Source: Gorsachius magnificus (taxonomy: Eukaryota; Chordata; Aves; Pelecaniformes; Ardeidae). From it: a DNA stretch of 64,000 bases. Under the pieces are notes generated by a model, which had not been told where the DNA came from, searched no databases, and saw only the letters and a program-made list of their open reading frames with translations. Of this stretch, positions 53,518-64,000 are shown one piece after another (positions within the stretch are counted from its first letter, which is position 1; every line of letters begins with the position of its first letter). The position numbers and the translations under genes are program-made. The DNA lies in contig CM067084.1 in NCBI GenBank assembly GCA_034008185.1, forward strand, positions 68,668,612 through 68,732,611. The letters are read 5' to 3'.

Positions 53518-56500
53518 AATGTGGACAGGCAGGAGGAGGGGATGGAGCAGGCTGCACATCTGCTCTTTTGAGGACCTGCTGTTGGTAAGCTGAGCTTGGA
53601 CAGCAAGGAAAAAGAAGGATGGGGCTTGAGATGAAAAATTAGTTTCCAGAATACATTTCTGGGCAGTGACAATAAGTGTGAGGAACAGCTGGTGAGGGAC
53701 AATAACTCCCATGACAAGAAATGGGTCTGCTGTCTTGGAGGAGGCGACGACAGTGATGGTTTAATAGACAAGATCAGTGATAAAGAATTGTGAGCACTTG
53801 AGTTTGATTTTAACTGAGAGATTGATTCCCTGAGGTGGCACTATCCCTGAAACTGGGTGTTCTCAAGTGGAGCAGGAGCTGGTTGGAAAATTCCTGTATT
53901 TTAAGTTTGTAAATAAACTAAAAGTGACCGCTGTGCTGATTTTGCAAAACTGGTTTATTAGGAAATTAATGTGGTATTCTTAAAATTATCTTTCCTACTA
54001 ATTTGACATCAGGAAATAAAGATTCAGCTAATATTAACTCTTTTTTTTCCCTACTTCTTACCATGTTTCATTTTGGCACTTGTAGGAACAGTAATTGACA
54101 TGACCATGAAAGAGGGAAGAAATGGAGGCTGCTAGAAAGTTTTATCATTCAGAGTTCCCCTAAGTTACAAAATTCAGATTTTGACCCACTATGTCAAAAT
54201 GCCAGAGACAAGAAGGCAAAAATAGACCAAAATCTTCCTGTGAATTACTGGTCAAATATGAATATGAGAAGATCTCTACCGGGAATCAAACAAATAAATA
54301 CCCAATATGGTGTATTAATTATGTATAGGCAAAGTCATAAAAAGCATGGATACTTATCACTCCTCTAAATGTATTTTGGTGACTTTCTTGTTTCACAGGA
54401 CAAGGAAATGCCAGAAAAGAAGACTAATCCAGTAGTACGAGAGCTGAAATTGCTAATTGTCTAAAAAAGTATTTTATTCCCCCCATATCTTAAGTCTGGG
54501 TAACTAGAAAAATAAGAAAAGGACCTGCTATAGCTGAGGGGAAAGTGTATATGTCAGAATATTTAAAAAATTCAAATGTACACACGTCAGCAGGTTTGAC
54601 AAATTTGTGAGCAGACCATCAAAGGAAAGATTTTGCTACACAGAATTTAGTTATGCCGCTGATGTGGAAAATGGGTGGGGATCTAGAGAAAGTACAGAAA
54701 ATGTAACTTTCCCAGCTGTCAAACTGTTGTTCTGGAAATATTGAGACAGAGGTGTCCACTGGCCTTTTTGTGTGCTCCCTGATGAAACCCTGGTGCTTCA
54801 AAGGGCTTCCTTCCTACCTTTTAAATATTCATTTCATACACAATTTATGCTGTTGGCATGTGGACCCACCTTCAGTACTGCTGGTACCTTGATGGCCTCA
54901 CGCCGACATCACCTGATTGAGCAGTTTTTACCCTTTTAACATTTCACTAATTGCTGATGCTCTTCTCTTTCCTTTCCCATTCCCACTGGATCGTCTCTTT
55001 GAGAACCGGTGCATCAGCAATGCCAATAACAAAGCAAGCTAGCTATAATAGTGGCAAAGAACAAAACAAATGGGTCATCGTTCCTTATAGGTCTTTAAAT
55101 AGATCTTTTAAAGGTACTTTTTTTCTTCTGTAGTAATTGCTTTGATTATTTTTATCGAGCTCTATGGAGTTTTGTGCAGTGAATGTGAATGCAATGCATA
55201 TTTTATAATTAATTCTTCTTCCATATTGTGACAGAAGCCTTGAAGCTGTGAGGTAAGGTGATTTGCCATCTTGCATTTGAGAAAATAATTGTGTTAGCCC
55301 ACTTTTATTCTTAATATTACTCCCTTGATGATTCATTTGAGGTGAATTTTTACCTCATGCTCTGCCCTTATCTTTCTGAGCGCAGACCATCATCACATAT
55401 GCCACATTATAAATGCTATGTTACAGACATGATCACTTTTGAGCTTTTCTGATTAAATAGTGATTTTCTTTCCTCCTTTTATAAGTAACAAAATGCCAGA
55501 CAGTTATACTGAAAAAGTATTGGGCTGCTTTTTGAAGGACCTGCCTCCCAGCAGGTGAGAAGACTTGCTTTAAAAATCCTGGTTTGGATCTGCTTTTTTG
55601 TATGAACTAATGCAAATAGTCAAGCCTCTGCTCAGTGATTAAGTCAGAGATGGTTCACAGGAAAGCAATTTGGGTGGATGTGATTTGGTGCAGAGCGAAA
55701 CTGGAAGAGAGATGCTTTAGTACCGAATAGCACAATATACATCTACAAGTAAAGCCCTGGGGTGGGGGTCTCCGGACCTGTGTGAAGGCCAGCAGGGAAA
55801 GGAAGTGGGGAGATGATTTGGACTCTGCAGGCTGGATGTGTAAGACCCAGCTGGGCAGCATCAGAACCCAGGCTGCTCTCCTGCCTGTTGGCAACTGGAG
55901 TCTTTTTTTCAGAAGTTAAACGGGTATCCCCCGGTGGTGCAACTGCCATTCCTTCACCTCCTTCTATGTAACAAGCTGGTGGGTAAAGCCAAGGAAATTT
56001 CAGATTGGTTTCTTCATGAATATCCATTTGAAACAGACTTCCATCACAAACCAGTGCTGACTGATTGCTCCTCCACCAGGAAGCCAGACTGCAGAAATCT
56101 CTGACCTGGAGCTCCACCCCTGCGTAGCAGAAGAGCTGTGCTCATGTTAAAATGGGATGCTGTCAGCAAAAAGCAGAGCAGTGACAGAAGGCCAGTGTTT
56201 GCCTTGCCCATGGTTACAAAACCACCTCCTCCTTTCTCCCTTTTCATTTCTGTTTTGCAGAGCAGCCACACCTACAGCCTGCATTAAAATTTACTTTCCT
56301 GAGGCAGAACCTGAAACCAGATGCTAGGCTGACAGCCTCGGTGGGATGCGCAGGATGCTCTGCACTCATCGTTTCCTCCTCACTACAAGTCTGTGAGGCT
56401 GCAGAATATTGCCATCATTACAGAGAGGAGAGGTGACAGAGAGATTTATCCCACTGGTCTAATGGTCAGGGGTGTACATAGGTGACTCTGTATTTACACA

Positions 56501-57598
56501 CGGATGAATGAACAATTTCCTGATTGTTTAGGTACCTATTTAAAGGTGTGGCCTAAGAATGACAGAAGAATGTGAGACTAAGAAAGAAATGAAGATGTTG
56601 TCCTTGCCAGTCTTATGTTTAGGTGGTTACTCAGCTCCATTCTCAGGATTTCAGCTTCTTGGCTGCTTTTGCCCTATTTCTGAATCTGTACTCAAGACCA
56701 TAGTTAACACATGAATTCACGAAGGATGATTTCTGCAGCTATTTGCCTCTTTTTGTCAGAGGATAAACTTACAGCTTCAGCCTACATATTTGCATGCTAA
56801 ACGTATCTTTCTGCTCTCATTTATATAGTGCGTAAATTGCCACCAGCCTCCGTTAGAAGCTTTGGTTAATGTGCACAACAAAGTGATGTTTTTTTCTTGG
56901 TCCCAGTCCCAACTCAAAATGTTTTTCAGTCTCGTACTGGCTTATTAAAGAAATATATTGTTTCCATTGTCCTGTCCAATTTAGCTACAGCTGCCAGCCT
57001 TAGCACCAAGAGTCAGATCCACTGCAATTATTACTTCAAATTAAGACAAATACAACTTGGGGGCACATCTTATAATGATTTTCTCTTAGTGTGCGGTAAA
57101 ATAAATTTGCTGTTATTAGAGCCGGATGAATTTTTTCCAGGGGAACTGTTTTCCATGAGGAAAACCTCGATTAAAGTGAATCAAATGTTCTGATGATGTG
57201 TGTCAATTAGGACAAAATTTTTTTGGAAACCTGCCCCCTTCTTGTCTTGCCTGGAGGACTGTTAGACAGTCAGACTCTGGACTGCTTTGCTAGTGGGTTG
57301 TGAGAAAGAAAGGGCTCCCAGGCTGGCTTTCTGTCCCTTCCCCTATAAGCAAACTGGTGGATTGCCTGAGCCAGAAGATCTACACCCACCTCAGTGTCCG
57401 GACTGCCCAGCACTGATGCTGTCACATCAATAGGCTGGTGCCTCTCCTGCACCCCACGGGAACAAGCTCTGTAGCAGCATGGAAACTCAGAAGCTCCCAC
57501 TGCAAGTTTTCTTCAGGAAATATCCAAAGAAAATACTTGGGTTACTATATCCCCAGAAGCCCTTTCCAGCTCTCCCCTTGTATCCTGACATCATCTTT

Positions 57599-57682
<84 letters not shown>

Positions 57683-59227
57683 TTATCATTATTATTCTAA
57701 GTAACAAAACTCTTGCACTCTGGCTGTGGTAGTATTTCTACCAGCTTTTGTAGTGCTTGGGCACAGGGTTAAAAATAAAAACAGGATAAACCCCCGGGAT
57801 TTCCATGGATGCTTGTGCATCAGTGAACCAATATTTGAAGCACTGTTGCTTAAATTTCCTCCCCTCCTCATATTTTCTTTATAAAGAAACAGGTTGAGAG
57901 ACATTCAGGGTAAGGTCAGGCCATCTGTGCGCTGAGGCAGGACAGGTCAGGAAAGGAAGCAACACTGGATCCTGTCCTGTTCGGCCACTGGAAAAAGCAA
58001 CTGTTCAGCCATTAGCTCAACTTATTCCCTGTCTCATCTTCTTGACCAGTAACACAACCTATCTCTGGCAGGAGGCCTGTAGTGGTACAGGACATGCAGC
58101 CAGGGAAGTCTTCTTGAAAGACACCAAGTAAGTCCATTGATAGCTACTCTATACAATTAATATTTGCTGTATTATGTTGTATTCTTAATCTATAAACAGT
58201 GATTCAAGAAGCCATACATTGGGAAGCTGGGAAGTAGTGCATGTGAGGAAGTACATGTGCTTTATTACTCCTTCATATCTGCTCCTGTTCGCATCAGGAG
58301 ACAAGACGCCTCATGACAAAGGTTCTGGGTGCAGCCCTAAAGTTAATGATCCCTCCTTAGAGCAATGTTGCTTTCGAAGGTGATCTTCTTTGCTGTCATT
58401 GGGGTCTCTCCCTTGCTCCTGACAGTTTGACATGCTCCTCCTCCCTTCACCTCTTACATTAAGCTGAGCACTATTACCACAAATAACATCACTCTGCCAT
58501 GTTAAAATTAAAAAAACAAAGAGTAAACACTGAGGGCTTGACAGACAATTTTGCAGAATAACTTTCAATGTCTGGGGTAAGATAGAACGGCAGTAGCTTA
58601 CAACTGAAGTTCCTTCTTTGTGATTGCTCTGAACAACTTGATAAACTCAACTGTAAACTAAGGTGGCAAGAGTTATCTCAGTTTTATAACAAATCTTAAC
58701 ATTTATTGTGACTATAATTGGAACTGGGAAAACAAGACGCTGAGTCTAGGAGTATTATTCATATTCTGAAATAAAACTCTGCCATGACAAAAATATTACT
58801 CTTTGGTGGCAGTCACGATAAATAAAGAACAGTGAATCATTGACAGTCGTTCCCAGAAATCTTAAACAAAGACAAAACAGGCAGAATTGACTTCATTATT
58901 TTTTCATGTGATGAGATCATAAAAGCCCATTCTGGGGCAGACAGGCCCAAGAAGCACATGCTCTCTGTCAGGTCTATTTGTGCCAGGTGCTCTGCCTGCA
59001 GGATGGCAGGGAGAAGACCTAACCTGGGGGTGGCTGCTCTTCTCCCAGCTGCTCTTCTGAGACCTGGATGAGCTTTTTGCTGATTCACAACACTGAACTT
59101 GGATGAAGTAATGCAGTAAAAAGGTTTTTTCCCTTTGCTTTACAGACATAGACTTCCCCAGGATCTAAGGGCTGTACCAAACCTCTTTCTGCTGAGAGCA
59201 TGGTAGAACGTTTCTCACATAGTGCTC
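53518..59227. other. Intron 3 stretch without recognised genes
   Basis: About 5.7 kb of unremarkable intron. The only structure I can name is the mirror microsatellite at 57601-57680. Confidence 0.6.
57601..57680. repeat. Abutting CAT and CTA trinucleotide microsatellites (mirror repeat)
   Basis: Positions 57601-57643 are a perfect CAT repeat (14 units plus C). Positions 57644-57680 are a perfect CTA repeat (12 units plus C). Read outward from the junction, the two are identical, giving a perfect mirror repeat with 37-base arms. Frames through it give poly-Ser/poly-Tyr or poly-Ile/poly-Leu and are not genes. Confidence 0.95.
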
Positions 59228-59335
59228 ATCACAGAATCACAGAATGGCAAGGGTTGGAAGGGACCTCGGGAGATCATCTAGTCCAACCCCCCTGCTAAAG
59301 CAGGTTCTTCTAGAGTATGTTACACAGCTCATGAT
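59228..59335 (-). mobile_element. CR1 LINE 3' fragment (short)
   Basis: A short antisense CR1 tail starts with two ATCACAGA units, followed by GGGTTGGAAGGGACCTC and the AGTCCAACCCCCCTGC block, all diagnostic for the 3' end of another CR1 subfamily. The right end is approximate. The terminal units and UTR differ from those at 53362 and 61071, so more than one CR1 subfamily is represented in the window. Confidence 0.88.
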
Positions 59336-60524
59336 GCTGTGCATTTCAGAAAACAAAAAGATCCAAAAGCTCTCCTAAGGGAATATGTTCCGCTCCACAT
59401 GCTAAGAAAAGGAGGGGATGTAAACATGTGGTACACACACAAAATACTGATGGAAGCCCCTCAGTTCCTGCAGTGATGAGTGTGGCACAAGAACTGCCAT
59501 GAAAGAGACACTAAGAATCTTGGGTTTTGGCTATCTGACTGCTTGTATACAAATTAATTTAGTTTAAAAGACTGCCAGCTGAGAACTAGCCATATATATG
59601 TCCTGGCCTGCATCCTTAATGCAATGAGAGCCAATGAAGGTTCGTTGTGACCAGGTTGATCGCTACAGTTTGTGTGCCAACTCAATTGCTTATCAATATA
59701 TGAGAGTAAGGTGTGTTAAAAAGAGGAGGATTTTGAGCAGCTTTTCTTCCTTTAGGTATCATTGATATGCTGGTATTAACTTAGAGACAGCAATATAAAA
59801 AGATTTTTTAAAAAAAAGGCACAGGGGAAGTACGTATGGTTATTTAATTTTAATTATTCCTATATTTACAACTGCCTTAAAGCATCTCCTTCTTACTTCA
59901 GGATCCCTAACCTAAAGGGGTCCCCACTCTTTCCATGTCTCCTTGCAGTAATTCTTGTTCTTGTTAAAGAAGAAGGTGTCATTTACCTGAAATTGAACAT
60001 TAGCCAAAAGCTTCTTCAGAAGGCGTGGAGGAACAGGTACAGAAAATTAGGGAAGTTTTTATTATTTGCCTTTTTCTTGGGTTATGCATTATAACATACT
60101 GCATTTGCAACTTAATACCTTTCCTCTCTTTTTAATGTGAAGAGATGAAGGTCTGTTTTCCTGGAGCTAAACGTAAAATCAATTAAGTGATCAGAATCAA
60201 GATATGCACCACATTTAAAGGAACTCAGCACTTGTAAGACCAGCATAAGTCAGAAATGCTATCTTATTTTTGCTTTTGCTGATCAAACAAAAAATTTTCA
60301 CTGTCAGTCATATTTATCAACCCTTCTGTAGCAATCAAAACATACCTGCAAATGTGATGCCCTGATCATATTAGGGACTTCCCAAAACAGAAGAGACAAG
60401 AGCTAGAGGACTTGAATTCTTCCCAGCTGACTTCAGACATCAGCCTTGTGCCCTTGGGCTACCTCTGTAATCAATGGGAAAGAACAGGGAATTTCTAGAG
60501 ACCAGTTAGCACACCTATGCTCAG

Positions 60525-61071
60525 GACTGCCTACTTAGTACTGAGGCCACACCTTGAATAATGAGTTCAGTTTTGGGCCCCTCACTACTGGAAAGATGTT
60601 GCATTGCTGGAGTGCATCCAAAGAAGGGCAATGAAGCTGGTGAGAAGTCTGGAACACAAGTTGATGAGGAGCGGCTGAGGGAACTGGGGTTGTTGAGCCT
60701 GGAGAAGAGGAGGCTGAGGGGACACCTTATCACCCTCTACAACTGTCTGACAGGAGGGGGGAGTGAGGTGGGAGTTGGCCTCTTCTCCCAGGTAATGGGC
60801 GATAGGATGAGGGGAAATGACCTCAAGTTGTGCCAGGGCAGGTTTAGGTTAGACATTATGAAGAATTTCTTCACCAAAAGGGTTGTCAGTCTCTGGAATG
60901 GGCTGCCCATGGAAGTGGTTGAGTCCCCATCCCTGGAGGTATTTAAAGGATGTGTATACAAGGTGCTTAGGGACATGGTTTGGTGGTGGGATGGCAGGGT
61001 TAGGTTAATGGTTGGACTTGATGAACTTAAAGGTCTTTTCCAACCTAAACAATTCTATGATTCTATGATTC
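60525..61071 (+). mobile_element. CR1 LINE 3' fragment, sense
   Basis: This is about 550 bp of CR1 in the sense direction. It starts in the C-terminal reverse transcriptase region (counterpart of [12 protein letters not shown] in the long copy) and continues through the segment [19 protein letters not shown] and the [20 protein letters not shown] region. It ends with the 3' UTR and ATTCTATG units at 61052-61071. The first part has indels and stops, but a frame is open from about 60561 through the C terminus. It is clearly a dead fragment; the left edge is approximate. Confidence 0.93.
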
Positions 61072-62812
61072 GAACCCAAAGCACATTAATAACATGCCTG
61101 AAGGTAGTCAGGGCAAAACTAGGTCTAAGAAGCTCAATACTAGTAAGTTGTTGAGTTCTTGTCCAGCTGGATTTATGACTAATATTCTAGAAAGCACCCC
61201 AAACCCTCTTTATTTCTATGTTCTACAAGGTTTCTTTTAGATTTGGTATATGACTGAGAAACAAGAGGAAAAAAAGAAGGTTGTTTCATGTATGCTTATG
61301 CTGCTTGGGGAATCACTTAAACCACACTGCTATCTTACATACCTTCCAGAAGAATTGATTGTAAGGAAATTTTTGTGGGGAAAGAAGTTCAAACTGCAAA
61401 TAGCTATCTGTCCTCAGTTAAAATGACAGAAAGACAAGAAGCTTGATTTGCTCTGCACTACATTTGTCGTGTTACTATTCAGATTTTTGCTCCATCTTTT
61501 GGGACTGGAAAGCTTGCAAAACAACTTGTGTGCCAATTAAGAAGGTAAGCCTGAAATGATCTATTAAAGATTCAACAGAGTGAGCAGTGTTTCGGTCCAA
61601 CTTGTTTAATTTATTTTAACATTTTAGAAATGTTCACAATAAAAAGATGGCGTACATCATACTAAGAGGAAAACTTGATTTCACTGCAAATGTTAGTAGG
61701 CATCTACATGTGATAGAGAACATTATGCTTCAGCACCACAGTTTTAAATTAACTAATTTATTTACAGAAAACAGGAGGAGCTGCTTGGGTGAAACCTTTT
61801 GAGTAGATGTTTTTATTCACCTGGGATAGTATCAGAGTGGAGGACATTCTGAAGAAAACTGGCTGAAAAGTATTTGGGTATTTCTAACAAAAACAAAAGA
61901 AGAAGAAACATTCATTGCAGTAGCAGAGAGGTTTTAGTCTACAGCAGTCGGGCAGAGGGAAGTGTGTAACTGGAAATCTGTTCAATTCCAGTGAGACAAC
62001 TAGCTACAGAGGGTATACATGTGGAAGGTAAGTATGTAAAAAATGAAGGTATTCCTGTAGCTCAGAGGAAAATCTTATTAATGCCTAAATAAATAAAAAA
62101 GCAAAGCACTGTTTTAAGCCTCTCAACCCATGTGGAGTGCCTCATGCAGATACACATAGGCAGTCACTGCAGTGTCTAAGGTTAGATACAACAAAGACTT
62201 ATGCCTATTCTTAACTCCAGAATGTGTTCGTTTTTCATTCAGTGAAGTTTTTCATGTGCTGAAGGTTGAATTTTGTTATGATTGAAGCTTAATGGTGAGT
62301 GCTGCAACTTTGATGTTTCTTTGCTTCATAAACCTGAAAAAAGACTCTTATAAAATTGTCTCTAAAACAGAACAGTATTTGAAGTTAAAAATAGAGAGAG
62401 TTAGGCGATCATTTGTTGAAATCTGTAACAAGTTTGACTGCTGAATGTTGGGTTCAACCAAAGTATGAGTTGAGACCTGCAACAGCCTTTTTCCAATAGC
62501 TTCAGTTGCCCCAGCAAAACGTTACTGTTAAATACTATGAAACTTTGGTTTATTTGGTGTGGTTGAAATCATTGTTTAGCAATTAGCGCTTATCTCTATT
62601 TAGAAATGTTGGTAACTTTTTTTTTTTAATCTTCCACTAAATGAAGTATTGTGAACCTCAGATAATGAGGTTGTGATAGAGAGGGGAGAGAAATGGAGGA
62701 AATTCTCCATGAGACAAATATTTGCTCAAATTCTGTTCTTCAACAGAGTTCTTTTATTGTATGTAGCCCCAGTTCAGAGACCCAATCTGTCAGCTACTCT
62801 AATGAAAAGATT
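61072..62812. other. Spacer between oppositely oriented CR1 fragments
   Basis: About 1.7 kb of AT-rich intron separate the sense CR1 tail (ending 61071) from the antisense CR1 starting at 62813. I see nothing else in it apart from short A and T runs. Confidence 0.6.
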
Positions 62813-64000
62813 GCAGAATCACAGAATTATTTAGTTTGGAAGTGACTTCTTGAGCTCATCTAATCCAAACCCCCAGCTCAAGCAGTCACCTAAGGCAGGT
62901 TGCCCAGCTGGGATTTTAGTATGTCCCCAAATGAAGACTCTTCTTCAGGCTGAACAGTCCCTGATGTCCCAGCCTCTTCTGATATGAAAAATGATCCAGT
63001 CCTTTAATCATCTTAGTGGCCCTGCACTGGACTTTTTCTTGTACTGGGTGGCCCAGAACTGGATGCAGTACTCCAGATGTGACCTCACCACTGCTGAGAA
63101 GAGAGGAAGGATCACCTCACTTGACCTGCTGGCAACATTCCTCCTAATGCAGCTCAGGATGCTGTTGGCCTACTCTGCTGCAAGGGCACATTGCTGGCTT
63201 ATGGTCAACTTTGTGTTCATCAGGAATTCAAGATCCTTTTCTGAAAAGCTGGTTTCCCAGTAGCTCAGTCAGCCCCAGTATGTACTCATGCACGGGCTTG
63301 TTCCTCCTCAGGTGCACATTTTATCTTGTTGAACTTCAGGAGATTCCCCTTCGTAATTCTGTGCTGACTACTCCCAGTTACAGTTTTGTCCTTCATGTGT
63401 TTGGAAATTACTTCCAGGATTAGTTGCTTCATCACCTTCCTAGGGATTGAGGTGAGGTTGGCCAACCAGCCTGTAGATCCCCAGATCTTCCTTCTTGCCC
63501 TTCTGGATAGGAGTTACATTTGCTTTTCTCCAGTCTTCAGCAACCTCTCCCAACTGCCATGACGTTCTAAAGATATTTGGCAGAAGCCTTGAAATTAAAT
63601 CAGCCAGCTCCCTCAGCATTCATTGGTGCAGTCCATCAGGCCCCATGGATTTATATACATCCAGTTTGTTTAAGTGCTCCCTAACCTTGTCCTCCTCCAC
63701 CTAGGGTCTTGCTCCAGGTTTTCCTTCTGGGACTGGGGATTCCTGAAGTCTGGTCTTACCAGTGGAGGGTGAGGTGAAAAAGGCATTGAGCACTTTGGCC
63801 TTTTCCATGTCATCTGTCATCAGCTCCGCTGCCCCATTCAGCAATGGACCCATATTTTCCCTACTGTTCCTTTTTCTGACTTGTAGAATGCTTGTTTCCC
63901 TTCACACCCCTTGCCAGACTCAACTCCAGGTCATCCTTGGCTTTCCTAACCCTATCCCTGCAAGATCAGACAGCAAGTTTGTGTTCCTCCTAGTCACCTG
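62813..64000 (-). mobile_element. Decayed CR1 LINE with internal deletion, runs off the window
   Basis: This antisense CR1 runs from its 3' terminus (CAGAATCACAGAATTA at 62813) to the window end. Minus-strand codons recognisable in pieces include KSMGPD (about 63640), WRKANVTPIQKGKK (63491-63532), HRITKGN (63343-63363), LKFNKIKC (63314-63339) and QQCALAAE followed by the HLEYCIQFW region (about 63060-63210). HRITKG and LKFNKIKC are normally about 450 bp apart, with the catalytic FADD core between them, but here they abut, so that core is deleted. The C-terminal part before the UTR also looks shortened. Stops are frequent. It is an older copy than the one at 5190-7858. Confidence 0.9.

Noticed and set aside
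57438..57704. Frames with poly-Ser/poly-Tyr or poly-Ile/poly-Leu
   Set aside because: These are translations of the CAT/CTA microsatellite, not proteins.

Overview
The window is vertebrate nuclear DNA, almost certainly from a bird. The evidence is several CR1 LINE copies with the typical short tandem 3' termini (ATTCTATG-type repeats, read as CATAGAAT on the other strand), a solo LTR that resembles a family I recall from many neoavian genomes, AT-rich intronic background, and two short exons with canonical splice sites. There are no operons, bacterial genes, CRISPR arrays or RNA genes.

The only host gene I can support is STK32B (YANK2, a serine/threonine kinase of the AGC-like group), on the + strand. 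Two coding exons are visible: 9441-9496 (phase 1 entry, the glycine-rich ATP loop) and 17893-18044 (the catalytic lysine strand and the alphaC helix). The start exon lies upstream and the remaining kinase exons lie downstream. The window is therefore part of intron 1, all of intron 2 (8,396 bp) and at least 46 kb of intron 3.

Intron 1 holds a long CR1 element (about 5190-7858, +) whose ORF2 is open except for one in-frame TGA, and whose endonuclease has lost one catalytic acid. Intron 3 holds CR1 fragments on both strands (32404-32640 -, 53362-53517 -, 59228-59335 -, 60525-61071 +, 62813-64000 -) and a solo LTR (34344-35288, read on -) with a perfect 5-bp target-site duplication. Intron 3 also has microsatellites (notably a CAT/CTA mirror repeat at 57601-57680), a compact G-quadruplex-like run (40758-40775), pyrimidine tracts and a CA-rich block (about 48160-49120) that may be another old dispersed repeat. 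The rest is unannotatable intronic sequence.

I found no convincing new biological system. The points most worth checking are the 84/88 complementary inverted CR1 pair inside one intron, the CR1 copy whose reverse-transcriptase core is deleted at a visible junction, the mirror microsatellite, and the dated-looking solo LTR.
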